From assembly GCA_040757595.1 (NCBI GenBank), contig JBFLWP010000014.1:1-64000 (forward strand): 64,000 nt of DNA, read 5' to 3'. The position numbers were made by a program, and so were the translations under genes. Position 1 is the first letter of the stretch; each line of letters begins with the position of its first letter. A model generated the notes under the pieces. The model searched no databases and was not told where the DNA came from. It was given only the letters and a program-made list of their open reading frames with translations. Positions 27,113 to 37,116 of this stretch are shown piece after piece. The DNA comes from Nitrospirota bacterium (lineage in GTDB: Bacteria > Nitrospirota > Nitrospiria > Nitrospirales > Nitrospiraceae).

Positions 27113-27240
27113 CAGGATGCTCAAAATGGCCATCCAACGAGGCCGCAGGAATGCGAGGACCCCGAGGCGTACTGGGAGAAAGTACGTTGAGGGGTTCGAG
27201 CGACCGAGAACAAAGTTGGGGGCCATTGTCAGCATCCTGC
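27113..27240. repeat. 128-bp inverted-repeat element between ccsB and tlpA
   Basis: Left end CAGGATGCTCAAAATGGCC and right end, reverse-complemented, GCAGGATGCTGACAATGGCC: 26-bp imperfect terminal inverted repeats extending through CCAAC. An internal stem GTACT...AGTAC lies at about 27170-27185. No coding capacity. The right end touches the ccsB stop codon and the left end reaches the preferred tlpA start region. Its shape is that of a REP/MITE-like palindromic element; I see no second copy in this window. Confidence 0.8.
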
Positions 27241-28151
27241 TACGCGTAGGCGTGCAAGCCGGACAAGAGGAAATTCACGCCCCAGAAGCAGAAGACGACC
27301 ATCAGGAAGCCGAACACGGCGTAGATGGCCGCGCGCCGGCCCTCCCAGCCGTGGGTCATCCGCGCGTGGATGTAGGCCCCGTAGATCAGCCAGACGATCA
27401 GGGACCAGGTCTCCTTCGGGTCCCAGCTCCAGTAGCCGCCCCAGGCGTAGTTGGCCCACATCGCGCCCAGGATGATGCCGAAAGCCAGCAGCGGGAAGCC
27501 CACCATGATCGCCTTGTAGCCCAGCTCGTCAATCGTCTCCAGGTCCGGGAAGGACGCGACGATGCCGGTCCGCTTGCCCCGGCGCTCGGCCCGCTCCTTG
27601 AGGAGGTACATGAGCCCCAGCCCGCCGGCCATCGCGAAGGCCGCGTAGCTCGTGAGCGTCACCGACACGTGGATGTAGATCCAGTAGCTGTTCAAGGCCG
27701 GCACCAGCGGCTCCGCCGTCTGGTACCGGTACGGGAGCAGCGAGGCGGCCCCCATCGCGATGAACCCGATCCCGACGACGAAGGCCCCGATGGCCTTGAT
27801 GCGGTAGCGGAGCTCCAGCAGCACGTAGCCCAGGATGATGGCCCAGGCGACGTAGGCCATGGCTTCGAACTGGTTGGACCAGGGGGCGAACGTGCCCGAG
27901 TGCTCCATGCGCTCCCAGGCGCGCGTGAACAGCGCCAGCGTGTTGACCACCCAGCCGAAGACGGTCACGATCGTCGCCACCTGCCCGATCTGCGCAGCCC
28001 AGCCGCTGTCCCCCTCCGCCATCCCGCTCGGATGGCCGGCCGGCGCCAGTTGCATCGCCGGCCGCCGGGCCACCAGGTAGCTCACGTAGAGGACCAGGGC
28101 CGCCAGGTACAGCCAGAAGGTCATGTCGAACAAAAAGAGGGAACGCAACAT
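27240..28151 (-). CDS. ccsB: CcsB/CcsA-type cytochrome c synthase subunit (System II)
   Basis: 303-aa polytopic membrane protein with the haem-handling WWD motif WGGYWSWDPKETW (about residue 240) and conserved flanking histidines (YIHVSVTLTSYA; YIHARMTH). With ResB it forms the System II haem lyase that attaches haem to periplasmic cytochromes c, abundant in nitrifiers. Directly follows resB; stop adjoins the 128-bp repeat element. Confidence 0.94.
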   Translation of the reverse strand: MLRSLFLFDMTFWLYLAALVLYVSYLVARRPAMQLAPAGHPSGMAEGDSGWAAQIGQVATIVTVFGWVVNTLALFTRAWERMEHSGTFAPWSNQFEAMAYVAWAIILGYVLLELRYRIKAIGAFVVGIGFIAMGAASLLPYRYQTAEPLVPALNSYWIYIHVSVTLTSYAAFAMAGGLGLMYLLKERAERRGKRTGIVASFPDLETIDELGYKAIMVGFPLLAFGIILGAMWANYAWGGYWSWDPKETWSLIVWLIYGAYIHARMTHGWEGRRAAIYAVFGFLMVVFCFWGVNFLLSGLHAYA

Positions 28152-28159
28152 AATGCCTC

Positions 28160-28247
28160 CGATCTGGCGAGGGGCACGGGGGTGGGGGCGAGAGGAGGTC
28201 CGTCCGATACCTCTGGCCTCTGGCCCCTTGCCTCTAGCTCCTAGCCA
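28160..28247. repeat. Intergenic word tract (GGCGAGAGG / CCTCTGGCC family)
   Basis: Between resB and ccsB: left words GGCGAGGGGCACGGG, GGGGGCGAGAGGAGG; right words CCTCTGGCCTCTGGCCCC, TTGCCTCTAGCTCCTAGCC. The arms are mutually complementary in short blocks. Same vocabulary as 43799-43895 and 44624-44698. Confidence 0.6.
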
Positions 28248-29708
28248 TCACGCGTTTATCGTCCTGATTTTTTCCGTCAGCTTGCGGAACTCCTTCTGGA
28301 AATCGATCTGGCTCTTGTGGGTGTTGCCCCCGAGGTGGACCGTCACGCCCGCGTCCGTCGGCACCACCTTGGCCCAGAGCCGCCGGTGGTAGATGAACGA
28401 GGAGAGGGTGATCCCGACGACGATCATCGTCGAGCCGATCCACACGACGTTCACGCCCGGGTCCTTGGTGATCTGCAGCCCCGTGAACTTCTTCGGCTGG
28501 TAGCCGACCAGCTCGAACCGGTACTTGGAGCCCTGGATCTCGAAGAGGTCCGGATAGTGGTAGAAGATCCAGGGGCTCGCCTGCATCGTCGCCGCCGCGG
28601 ACCGGCCCTTGGGCGCCGCCTGCTCCGTGATCGCCAGGCGGATCGCCGGGTTGGCGTGCTCGACGGTCTTGGAGTAGACCTTCTTCTCCGCGGAATTGAA
28701 CCCGAAGTCGGCGACGAAGTCGGTGACGGCCAGCTTCAGCCCGAGGTTGTCGAGCCGGGCTTCCTTCTGCCATTCCAGATCCACCGTCCCGACGATCTTG
28801 TCCGTGTCCTTCTCCTTGATGTTCAGGCGGGCCACCTCGACCCGGTCCCACGCGTCCCCGTAGCTGGACTGGTAGAACCAGATCCCCTTATGCACGAGCG
28901 GGTCGTTCACCGTGATCGTCTTGGTCGTGACCGGCTTGTCGTTCTCGATCACGGTCAGCGTGCTGTTGTAGGACTTGACCGAGCCGTTCTCGTGGTAGTC
29001 GATCCAGAACTTGTCGATGCGCAGGTCGAAGTTGCCCTTCGGGATGTGGTAAGTCTGGCCCTCCAGGCAGACGCCGAATTCCTGGAAGCCCCAGTAGCTG
29101 CCGATCAGCCCGCCCAGCACGATCACGGTCGCGCTCAGGTGGGCCATGTGGGCCCCCACGCGGCCCATGATGCCCTTCGTCGCGTAGAGGGTCGCCCCGT
29201 CCGCCTCGTTCTTGGCCAGCACCCGGTAGCCCTTCTCGGCCAGCAGCTCGACGAGGCCCTCGGCCACCCGCTCCTTGCTGCCGGCCACCGGAACCTCGAC
29301 CGTCTGCTTCATCCCCTTGATGAAGGGCAGGGACACGTTGACCTTGTCCTGCCGCATCGAGCGCCAGATCGCGGGGAAGCGTTTGTAGAAGCAGGTCAGG
29401 GAGTTGATGCAGAGCAGCGCGAGGAGGCTCGTGAACCACCAGGTGTGGTAGACGTCGGTGAAGCCCAGGCGGAGGAACCAGCGGTAGGCCTCCTCCCCGT
29501 ACTCCTTGATATAGACGTCGGGGCGCTCATTCTGTTGGATCACGGTCCCGATGGTCGCCGTGATGGCCAGGACGATGAAGAGGAACATGGCGAGCTTGAT
29601 GGAGGCGAACAGCTCGGCCAGCTCGGCGGAGATCTCCTCCCACCCCAAGCTCGGCGAGGACTTGCGCGCCGCCTCCGGCTCGACCGCCACCGGACGTTCC
29701 CCGTTCAT
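28248..29708 (-). CDS. resB: ResB-like cytochrome c biogenesis protein (Ccs1)
   Basis: 486 aa from ATG 29708 ([11 protein letters not shown]), chosen over an upstream in-frame start because the extra 64 residues are Arg/Pro-rich and unlike the family. TM helices at about 45-65 ([25 protein letters not shown]), 95-115 and 200-220, a large periplasmic domain and a C-terminal TM near 425-445. Partner of CcsB in System II haem ligation. First gene of the minus-strand cytochrome maturation operon; divergent from metK. Confidence 0.92.
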   Translation of the reverse strand: MNGERPVAVEPEAARKSSPSLGWEEISAELAELFASIKLAMFLFIVLAITATIGTVIQQNERPDVYIKEYGEEAYRWFLRLGFTDVYHTWWFTSLLALLCINSLTCFYKRFPAIWRSMRQDKVNVSLPFIKGMKQTVEVPVAGSKERVAEGLVELLAEKGYRVLAKNEADGATLYATKGIMGRVGAHMAHLSATVIVLGGLIGSYWGFQEFGVCLEGQTYHIPKGNFDLRIDKFWIDYHENGSVKSYNSTLTVIENDKPVTTKTITVNDPLVHKGIWFYQSSYGDAWDRVEVARLNIKEKDTDKIVGTVDLEWQKEARLDNLGLKLAVTDFVADFGFNSAEKKVYSKTVEHANPAIRLAITEQAAPKGRSAAATMQASPWIFYHYPDLFEIQGSKYRFELVGYQPKKFTGLQITKDPGVNVVWIGSTMIVVGITLSSFIYHRRLWAKVVPTDAGVTVHLGGNTHKSQIDFQKEFRKLTEKIRTINA

Positions 29709-30141
29709 CGAGATGGACGCCTCTTCCCTCCGTGTTCCCCCCGGCCGCCGGCGGGCGGGAGTGGAAACACGGGGCCCGGAAAATCCGTTACAAGTTGGCG
29801 AGAATCCAAGTCTGATTGGCCGAGTGGTTTGCGCTGTGCCGGTCGGCTGTTCCTTCCCCAAGGACTTGGGGAAAAATCCGACCAAGCCCGCGGAAAGCAA
29901 GCTATCTTACAGGCCGCGTCCGAACAGTGTCAAGCAACGGACGAGGCCGAAAGGCGGGCCCGCAGCGGGGACTTTCCTCGTTGACAAATCAGGGGTTCTG
30001 GGTTACAACCATGCACCGAACGAGTGGCCGATCAGGCGCCGCGCCGCCGTCCGCGACCGGGTGCGTGACCGGAGGGGTGATGGACGCGCGGCAATTCCCG
30101 CCACGGCGTGGATCACGATCCCATCCAGTTGTGAGGAGACT
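29709..30141. other. 433-bp divergent regulatory region resB/metK
   Basis: No credible gene. It contains the metK promoter (separate entry) and a hairpin CCCCAAG-ga-CTTGGGG (about 29857-29872) followed by A residues, so not a terminator on the plus strand. I could not recognise a SAM, SAH or other riboswitch core. Confidence 0.5.
29981..30009 (+). promoter_or_regulatory. Sigma70-type promoter for metK
   Basis: TTGACA (29981-29986), exactly 17-nt spacer, TACAAC (30004-30009). Leader to the metK ATG is about 125 nt. Confidence 0.75.
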
Positions 30142-31293
30142 ATGAGCCGGAACAACTATCTCTTTACGTCCGAATCCGTCACGGAAGGGCACCCGGACAA
30201 GATCGCGGACCAGATCTCCGACGGCATTCTGGACGCCATCATCGCCAAGGACAAACACTGCCGGGTGGCCTGCGAGACCATCCTGACCACCGGCATCGCC
30301 TTCGTCGCCGGCGAGATCTCCACCAAGGCCTACGTGGAGATTCCCGACATCATCCGCGACGTGATCAAGGGCGTGGGCTACACGGACGCCTCCTGGGGCT
30401 TCGACTACCACACCTGCTCGGTCCTCACCTCGATCCACCAGCAGTCCTCCGACATCGCGATGGGCGTGGACACGGGCGGCGCGGGCGACCAGGGCCTCAT
30501 GTTCGGCTACGCCTCGAACGAGACGGCGGAGCTCATGCCGATGCCGATCGTCCTGGCCCACCGGCTCACCAGGCGGCTGGCCGAGGTCCGGAAGAAGAAC
30601 ATCCTCCCCTGGGTGCGCCCGGACGGCAAGTCGCAGGTGACGGTCGAGTACCGGGACGGGAAGCCCGTCCGCATCGACACGATCGTGGTCTCCACCCAGC
30701 ACAGCCCGGACGTGCCCAACAAGAAGATCGAGCGGGACGTCCTGGAATACGTGATCAAGCCGGTCATGCCCAAGGCCCTCTACGACCCGACGAGCGTCAA
30801 GCACTACATCAACCCGACCGGCCGGTTCGTGACCGGCGGCCCGATGGGCGACACGGGCCTCACCGGCCGCAAGATCATCGTGGACACCTACGGCGGCGTG
30901 GGCAGCCACGGCGGCGGGGCCTTCTCGGGGAAGGACCCGAGCAAGGTGGACCGGTCGGCCTCCTACATGGCCCGGTACATCGCCAAGAACATCGTGGCCG
31001 CGGGCCTGGCGGACAAGTGCGAGATCCAGCTCGCCTACGCGATCGGCGTGCCCGATCCCGTGTCCATCCTGATCCACGCGAAGGACACGGAGAAGGTGCC
31101 CATCGAGCTGATCGACAAGCTCGTGCGCAGGCACTTCCCGATGACCCCGCGCGGGATCATCGAGCACCTGAAGCTCCGGCGCCCGATCTACAAGCAGACG
31201 GCCGCCTACGGGCACTTCGGCCGGAACGAGCCGGGGTTCACCTGGGAGAAGACCGACAAGGCCAAGGTGCTGCGCCGGGAAGCCGGCCTGTAA
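30142..31293 (+). CDS. metK: S-adenosylmethionine synthetase
   Basis: 383 aa from ATG 30142, preceded by GAGGAGA; longer upstream frames lack homology. Makes SAM from methionine and ATP. Visible signatures are [17 protein letters not shown] at the N-terminus, [12 protein letters not shown] (about 113) and the phosphate loop [16 protein letters not shown] (about 255). Followed by a strong intrinsic terminator and then ahcY, so both steps of SAM turnover are adjacent but probably separate transcripts. Confidence 0.98.
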   Translation: MSRNNYLFTSESVTEGHPDKIADQISDGILDAIIAKDKHCRVACETILTTGIAFVAGEISTKAYVEIPDIIRDVIKGVGYTDASWGFDYHTCSVLTSIHQQSSDIAMGVDTGGAGDQGLMFGYASNETAELMPMPIVLAHRLTRRLAEVRKKNILPWVRPDGKSQVTVEYRDGKPVRIDTIVVSTQHSPDVPNKKIERDVLEYVIKPVMPKALYDPTSVKHYINPTGRFVTGGPMGDTGLTGRKIIVDTYGGVGSHGGGAFSGKDPSKVDRSASYMARYIAKNIVAAGLADKCEIQLAYAIGVPDPVSILIHAKDTEKVPIELIDKLVRRHFPMTPRGIIEHLKLRRPIYKQTAAYGHFGRNEPGFTWEKTDKAKVLRREAGL

Positions 31294-31313
31294 AATCCGG
31301 CTGAATGTAAAAA

Positions 31314-31341
31314 GGGGGCGGTAGTTACCGCCCCCTTTTTT
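31314..31341 (+). terminator. Intrinsic terminator after metK
   Basis: GGGGGCGGT-AGTT-ACCGCCCCC stem-loop (31314-31335) followed by TTTTTT (31336-31341), 20 nt after the metK stop. Confidence 0.92.
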
Positions 31342-31361
31342 CTGGCATTCAGCCCTCAAGA

Positions 31362-32757
<1,396 letters not shown>

Positions 32758-32780
32758 GAAAGAAGCGGATGTAAAGAGAA

Positions 32781-32814
32781 GGCCCGCTGAGTTCCAAGCT
32801 CAGCGGGCCTTTTT
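32781..32814 (+). terminator. Intrinsic terminator after ahcY
   Basis: Perfect 11-bp stem GGCCCGCTGAG / CTCAGCGGGCC around a 7-nt loop, then TTTTT. 23 nt downstream of the ahcY stop. Confidence 0.93.
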
Positions 32815-33283
32815 GTTTCGGAGCAAGAGCGGCCTCGGGTGACGAACGGCTGAGGAGAGAATCGGCGGGTCCTGTCGCCGACCACCCCGGCCGGCCTCCG
32901 CGCCACCCATCCCCCCGTGGGAGTCATTTGCCCTGCAACACCCTAGCGGCTAGATCCTGCGAGACGACAGAAGCGTGCCCCCGCGGCTGCTCTCCCCTTC
33001 CGCTCCGGGCGGCCGGGGTCCCTGGTCGGCGCCACCCGCCGTTAGCCCCAGCTTCAGCAATCCCTTTCACTCCCTCGCCCCTCCGTGGGAAAGGGCCGCC
33101 CTTTTCTCTACCCTCTCCCTTTGTGGGAGAGGGTCAGGGTGAGGGGGAACAACTCCAGAAAATAGAGAGGAAGACGGGCGTTCCCTCCGGTGCACCGCCC
33201 GAACGGAACGCCCTTGCCGCTTCGCTCTAGGCTTGACTCTGGTGGTTTGACAGAGCGAGGGGAGCGTCCCATCATGCTATCCA
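32815..33283. other. Gene-free stretch with hairpins
   Basis: No supported gene. It includes the CCCTCTCCC hairpin (separate entry) and a second hairpin GGGCGTTCC / GGAACGCCC (about 33177-33219). The segment near 32835-32865, read on the minus strand, ends like the dispersed element described at 40668 (GCCGTTCGTCA), so it may be a decayed relic. Confidence 0.4.
33111..33145. repeat. CCCTCTCCC-tttgt-GGGAGAGGG hairpin repeat
   Basis: Perfect 9-bp inverted repeat (33111-33119 / 33125-33133) continuing as TCAGGGTGAGGGGG. Intergenic elements of this wording occur in many unrelated bacterial genomes. A partial relative (CTCACCCTCCCCTCTCCC) lies at about 40565-40582. Confidence 0.7.
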
Positions 33284-33379
33284 ATGGATAGTTTGACATT
33301 CACATTTGTGTTGATCGGGATTGCATTGGTGATTGGTTGGGGTTTGCTGTACATCCAGGAGCAGAAGAGTAAACACTGA
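33284..33379 (+). CDS. 31-aa single-helix membrane peptide
   Basis: Too short for usual gene calls. ATG 33284 to TGA 33377-33379 encodes MDSLTFTFVLIGIALVIGWG then LLYIQEQKSKH: short polar start, one strong TM helix (about 5-24) and a charged cytoplasmic-type tail. Its TGA overlaps the ATG of the next gene (TGATG), which implies translational coupling. GAGGGGAG lies about 16 nt upstream. A competing ATG at 33274 opens only a 5-codon frame. No family recognised; size and shape resemble small accessory subunits of membrane complexes. Confidence 0.55.
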   Translation: MDSLTFTFVLIGIALVIGWGLLYIQEQKSKH

Positions 33380-33573
33380 TGAGTCAGACGCGCTTGTGGA
33401 TCGAGCTGGAACAGGAAGAAGACGGGCGGTGGATCGCCGAAGTTCCCGACCGGCACGGAGTCCTGGCTTACGGGAAGAACCGGGCAGAAGCTTTGGCGGC
33501 AGTCCAGGCCCTGGCCCTCCGCGTCCTGTCGGACCGCCTGGAACACGGCGAAACTGTGCCCTGCCCCGCCTGA
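33379..33573 (+). CDS. HicB-like (partial RNase H fold) small protein, orphan
   Basis: 64 aa. The pattern WIELEQEEDGRWIAEVPDRHGVLAYGKNRAEALAAVQALALRVL matches the HicB antitoxin N-terminal fold (strand-strand-helix with a conserved D-G-x-W-x-A-E-V-P). No HicA toxin fits in the 108 nt before the next gene, and the upstream partner is a membrane peptide instead, so its role need not be toxin neutralisation. The start overlaps the upstream stop by one base. Confidence 0.7.
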   Translation: MSQTRLWIELEQEEDGRWIAEVPDRHGVLAYGKNRAEALAAVQALALRVLSDRLEHGETVPCPA

Positions 33574-33681
33574 TAGGCCTCAGAATCAGGCCGTGCCGGA
33601 CGGCGGAGAAAGGTTAAATGCTGGAGTCCGGCTGCTTTTCTGGCAGGGATCTGCGCGAGAGGTCACGGTGAGGAGGAGCCT

Positions 33682-34104
33682 ATGAAACCGCGAATCACGG
33701 TGCTCACGCTGGGCGTGGACGACTTGGAGAGGGCGCTCAAGTTCTATCGTGACGGGCTTGGGCTGCCGACGGAAGGCATCGTCGGCACGGAGTTCGAGCA
33801 TGGCGCCGTCGCCTTTTTCGAGTTGCAGCCGGGACTGATGCTCGCCCTCTGGCCCAGGCGCGACATCGCGCACGACGCACGTATTCCGCAGAGCGCGCAC
33901 AGCCCAACCGAATTCGCCATCGGCCACAACGTCAACAGCAAGGCCGAGGTGGATGCGGTGATGGAGCAGGCGGGGAAGGCCGGCGCCAATATCCTCAAGC
34001 CGGCCGGAGAGACATTCTGGGGCGGCTACGCCGGCTACTTCCAGGACCCGGACGATCACCTGTGGGAGATCGCGTGGAATCCCCGCATGCAGATCCCCGA
34101 CTAG
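33682..34104 (+). CDS. VOC/glyoxalase-superfamily protein
   Basis: 140 aa with two beta-alpha-beta-beta-beta modules: ITVLTLGVDDLERALKFYRDGLGLPTEG in the first and GYAGYFQDPDDHLWEIAWNP in the second, the usual glyoxalase/bleomycin-resistance/dioxygenase pattern with a metal-binding Glu near the C-terminus. GAGGAGG precedes the ATG. The substrate cannot be told from sequence; VOC members include lyases, dioxygenases and drug-binding proteins. Confidence 0.88.
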   Translation: MKPRITVLTLGVDDLERALKFYRDGLGLPTEGIVGTEFEHGAVAFFELQPGLMLALWPRRDIAHDARIPQSAHSPTEFAIGHNVNSKAEVDAVMEQAGKAGANILKPAGETFWGGYAGYFQDPDDHLWEIAWNPRMQIPD

Positions 34105-34173
34105 TTGCAGGGCCGGAGCCGCCCGTCGCCGCGACGCGGGTGGCGGGGGAACGACCGAGGCTCGTCTTTCGGC

Positions 34174-34377
34174 TCAGGCGGCGCGCCTGGTTCTCGTCTG
34201 CACTTCCGTCTGGGGCTGGCTCAGGCCGGCTGGCTTCGAGGCCTCACCCCTTTCTTCTCCCCAGACCGCCGCGGCGACGGCGCTGATCAGCAGGCTGAGC
34301 ACCGCCACCAGGCCGAACATCACCAGGATCACCCCCACGCTGGCGAGCCATTCCCCGAAATTCCACGCAGAGAACAT
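34174..34377 (-). CDS. Small single-helix membrane protein
   Basis: 67 aa from ATG 34377, preceded by AGGGAGG at ideal spacing and a TATAAT -10 at 34434-34429 (minus). One TM helix (about residues 10-38, ASVGVILVMFGLVAVLSLL...), then a basic polar tail rich in Gln, Thr and Arg. Longer in-frame extensions upstream are not supported. No family recognised. Convergent with the VOC gene. Confidence 0.6.
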   Translation of the reverse strand: MFSAWNFGEWLASVGVILVMFGLVAVLSLLISAVAAAVWGEERGEASKPAGLSQPQTEVQTRTRRAA

Positions 34378-34530
34378 GGCTGCACCTCCCTGCTCGATTC
34401 CCTTTTCCGAGGCGATGCCCTTCGATGAATTATACCGCGAAGGGGAGCCTCTTTTCCGGCGGTGAGCCGGCCGCCCGTGCCGGCATGCCCGCCTGAAGCG
34501 GCCCCCGCTCTCCCCCGAGCCACCTCCCGC

Positions 34531-34561
34531 TTGACACCAGGCCCCACGGCAGCGGCATACT
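34531..34561 (+). promoter_or_regulatory. Putative promoter of the flavin monooxygenase gene
   Basis: TTGACA (34531-34536), 19-nt spacer, CATACT (34556-34561); leader about 18 nt containing AGGGAGG. Confidence 0.5.
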
Positions 34562-34585
34562 CCCGCCACGCGAAGGGAGGTTGCC

Positions 34586-35836
34586 ATGGAAACGATCACG
34601 ACGCGCTGCTGTGTGGTCGGCGGGGGACCGGCCGGGATGATGTTGGGCCTGCTCCTGGCCCGCGCCGGCGTGGACGTCGTCGTCTTGGAGAAGCACGCGG
34701 ACTTTCTCCGGGACTTCCGGGGCGACACGATCCATCCCTCCACGCTCGAGCTGATGCACGAGCTGGGCCTGCTGGAGGAGTTCCTGAAGCTGCCGCACGA
34801 AAAGGCGCGCCTGCTCAAGGCCCAGGTCGGGGACGTGTCGCTCCCGATTGCGGACTTCAGCCACTTGCCGACCCGGTGCAAATTCATCGCTCTCATGCCT
34901 CAATGGGACTTTCTGAACTTCCTCGCGACGCAGGGGGCCCGCTATCCCACCTTCCACCTCCGGCAGAGGACCGAAGCGACCGGGTTGATCGAGGAGGCGG
35001 ACCGGGCCGGCGGCCAGCAACGGGTGGTCGGCGTCCGCGCGACGGGGCCGGAGGGCGAGTTGCAGATCCGGGCCGACCTCGTGGTCGGCGCCGATGGGCG
35101 GCATTCGCTGGTCCGGGAGAAGGCCGGCTTTCACGTCCAGGAGCTCGGCGCGCCCATGGACGTTCTCTGGTTCCGTATCTCCCGGCAGCCGGGCGATCCG
35201 GAAGAGACCATGGGGCGCTTCGACGCCGGGCGGATCCTGATCATGATCAACCGGGGCACGCACTGGCAGTTCGGGTACATCATCATGAAGGGCTCGGCGG
35301 AGGAGAACCGCAAGCAGGGGATCGAGGCTTTCCGCGAGGCCGTAGCGCAGCTCGCGCCCTTCGCCGCCGACCGCAAGGGCGAGATCAAGGGTTGGGACGA
35401 CGTGAAGCTGCTCACCGTCCGCGTGGACCGGCTGCTCCATTGGTACCGGCCCGGCCTGCTCTGCATCGGCGACGCGGCGCACGCCATGTCCCCGATCGGC
35501 GGCGTCGGGGTCAACCTGGCGATCCAGGACGGGGTCGCCGCCGCCAACCGGCTCGCCGACCCGCTGCGCGAGGGGCGGGTCACGACCGAGCACCTGCGCC
35601 GGGTGCAACAGCGCCGGCTGCTGCCGACGCGAATCGTGCAGGGCATGCAGGTGCTGGTCCAGCAACGGGTCGTGGCGCAGGTCCTGAGCGGGTCCGGCCC
35701 GGTGGAGCCCCCGCTGCTGCTCCGCCTGTTCGCCCGCTTCCCCATCCTGCGCCGCCTGCCAGCCCGATTGATCGGCGTCGGGGTCCGCCCCGAGCACGTG
35801 CGGACGCAAGCCGCTCCCTTCGGCGCCCGCACCTGA
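34586..35836 (+). CDS. FAD-dependent monooxygenase (UbiH/PHBH-like)
   Basis: 416 aa. GxGxxG dinucleotide fold CVVGGGPAGMMLGLLLARAGVDVVVLEKH (about 10-38), a DG motif LVVGADGRHSLVREKAGF (about 160) and the second FAD motif LLCIGDAAHAMSPIGGVGVNLAIQDG (about 290). Class A flavin monooxygenase fold with NAD(P)H as probable reductant; members hydroxylate aromatics, quinone precursors or antibiotics. No neighbouring pathway gene identifies the substrate. AGGGAGG ribosome site 7 nt upstream of ATG. Confidence 0.85.
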   Translation: METITTRCCVVGGGPAGMMLGLLLARAGVDVVVLEKHADFLRDFRGDTIHPSTLELMHELGLLEEFLKLPHEKARLLKAQVGDVSLPIADFSHLPTRCKFIALMPQWDFLNFLATQGARYPTFHLRQRTEATGLIEEADRAGGQQRVVGVRATGPEGELQIRADLVVGADGRHSLVREKAGFHVQELGAPMDVLWFRISRQPGDPEETMGRFDAGRILIMINRGTHWQFGYIIMKGSAEENRKQGIEAFREAVAQLAPFAADRKGEIKGWDDVKLLTVRVDRLLHWYRPGLLCIGDAAHAMSPIGGVGVNLAIQDGVAAANRLADPLREGRVTTEHLRRVQQRRLLPTRIVQGMQVLVQQRVVAQVLSGSGPVEPPLLLRLFARFPILRRLPARLIGVGVRPEHVRTQAAPFGART

Positions 35837-36022
35837 CCGCGGCTGCGGCGGGAGGGAAGCCAGAGACGAAGCCTGTTCGGGAGAAGCGTTCCACCCCTCG
35901 AGGGACGAGGCCTCGTGGGGATCGGCGGGACCGGTCTCGCGGGAGGTGCCCGACTGGTTGTCGTCGTCGAGACCGGCCCTTGAATCGGCGGCGGGGACTC
36001 CGGGACTTCCGAGCGCAGAGGA

Positions 36023-36256
36023 TCAGGCGCTCAGGCGCATCTCTTCCTGCGCCTCTCTGGCCCGCTTTTCGGCGGCCGCTTCGGCCCTCCGGACGCGCAG
36101 CGAGTTCTGGATCAGGCGGTGCCGGTAGATCACCGGGTCCACGATCTCCCCGCAGGTCATGCACCGCCAGCCACGCAGCCAGAGGCGCCCGGCGTCATCC
36201 TGCATGTCAATGAAGTGATCCACCACCATCAGGCCGCTACATCTGGGACAATTCAT
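36023..36256 (-). CDS. Small zinc-ribbon protein
   Basis: 77 aa. Two CxxC pairs, CPRC (residues 3-6) and CMTC (about 32-35), frame a zinc ribbon; the C-terminal half is a charged helix rich in Arg, Ala and Glu. The ATG at 36256 overlaps the stop of the upstream TPR gene (ATGA), so the two are probably co-translated. Function unknown. The final residues EEMRLSA are followed by no obvious terminator. Confidence 0.72.
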   Translation of the reverse strand: MNCPRCSGLMVVDHFIDMQDDAGRLWLRGWRCMTCGEIVDPVIYRHRLIQNSLRVRRAEAAAEKRAREAQEEMRLSA

Positions 36257-37116
36257 GGGACACCTCCTTGCGCTCCTTTTTCATACCTCGACCCCCGATT
36301 CGGTGGCAGCCGGAGAACCAGGGAATGTCGAAGCGGGAATACCGGAATCCGGAAGGGAAAGAATCCCTGAAGGGGCAATGGGGGAAATCCGGCACAGGCA
36401 ACGACCGGCGCCGCCTGCCTCACGCTCCATTTCCCCGTGCATCCCGCTCTACACCGAAAGGTTGACCGAGGCCGATCGCGGCTAGTCGAAGCGCCTACCC
36501 CTTTCGGCGAGTTCCCGGCTGGACCGCTGCGCACTCCGTCCGCCAACTCCCGTTTCGACTGCGCCAGCCGCTCCTGCAAGGCCTTGTTGCCCGACGGTGC
36601 CGCAGCCTCCGCCTCGGCTAGGGCCGCCCGGGCCTCAGGCCACCGGCCCGTCTTCGCGTAGACCTTGGCCAGGGTGTCCAGGACGTAGGGGCGCAGGGGC
36701 CCGGCCCGGGGCAGGACGTTCGTGGCCAGCCGCTCGGCTTCGTCCAACCGCTCGCCCCGCACCAGGTAGACCATTGCGAGGTTGTTGCCGGCTCCCGGAT
36801 GATCGGGGGCTGCGGCCAGCGCCCGGCGATAGTAGTCCTCCGCCTCCTCGAGATCCCCGCGCTGGAACGAGAGGTTGCCCAGGCCGACGAGAGCCGGCAC
36901 CGAGTCGCCCTTTTTCTCCAGGGCCACCCGATATTCCCGCGCCGCCTCCTCCTGCAAGCCCTGCTGCTCGTACGTCGCCCCCAGCGTGGCATGCTCTTCG
37001 GGACTCAAGGGATCGCGAAGCACCACGATCCGGGGCAGGCTCGAGCAGGCCGGCAGCCAGACCAACAGGAGGGCCAGCGCGACGGCCCCTATGAACAATC
37101 GTCCCTTGCCGTTCAT
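36253..37116 (-). CDS. TPR lipoprotein of the PA2778-like cluster
   Basis: 287 aa from ATG 37116, overlapping the peptidase stop (ATGA). Lipoprotein signal LLLVWLPACSS (Cys about 24), then about four TPRs (HATLGATYEQQGLQEEAAREY; ALVGLGNLSFQRGDLEEAEDYY; GAGNNLAMVYLVRGERLDEAE; YVLDTLAKVYAKTGRWPEA). After about residue 215 the sequence turns into an Arg/Pro/Cys-rich tail unlike TPR proteins, so an ancestral stop may have been lost. It probably complements the C39-type peptidase encoded upstream; in other bacteria the two modules can be one protein. Confidence 0.75.
   Translation of the reverse strand: MNGKGRLFIGAVALALLLVWLPACSSLPRIVVLRDPLSPEEHATLGATYEQQGLQEEAAREYRVALEKKGDSVPALVGLGNLSFQRGDLEEAEDYYRRALAAAPDHPGAGNNLAMVYLVRGERLDEAERLATNVLPRAGPLRPYVLDTLAKVYAKTGRWPEARAALAEAEAAAPSGNKALQERLAQSKRELADGVRSGPAGNSPKGVGASTSRDRPRSTFRCRAGCTGKWSVRQAAPVVACAGFPPLPLQGFFPFRIPVFPLRHSLVLRLPPNRGSRYEKGAQGGVP

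Noticed and set aside
29857-29872. Terminator at CCCCAAG-ga-CTTGGGG
   Set aside because: Followed by A residues on the plus strand and not T-tailed on the minus strand in the right order.
29709-29900. 64-codon N-terminal extension of resB
   Set aside because: Arg/Pro-rich, unlike ResB, and falls in the regulatory region.
29709-30141. SAM or SAH riboswitch upstream of metK/ahcY
   Set aside because: Looked for because of gene context; no conserved core or suitable pseudoknot recognised, and a clean sigma70 promoter explains the region.
33574-33681. HicA toxin downstream of the HicB-like gene
   Set aside because: The 108-nt gap is too short and has no HicA-like frame.
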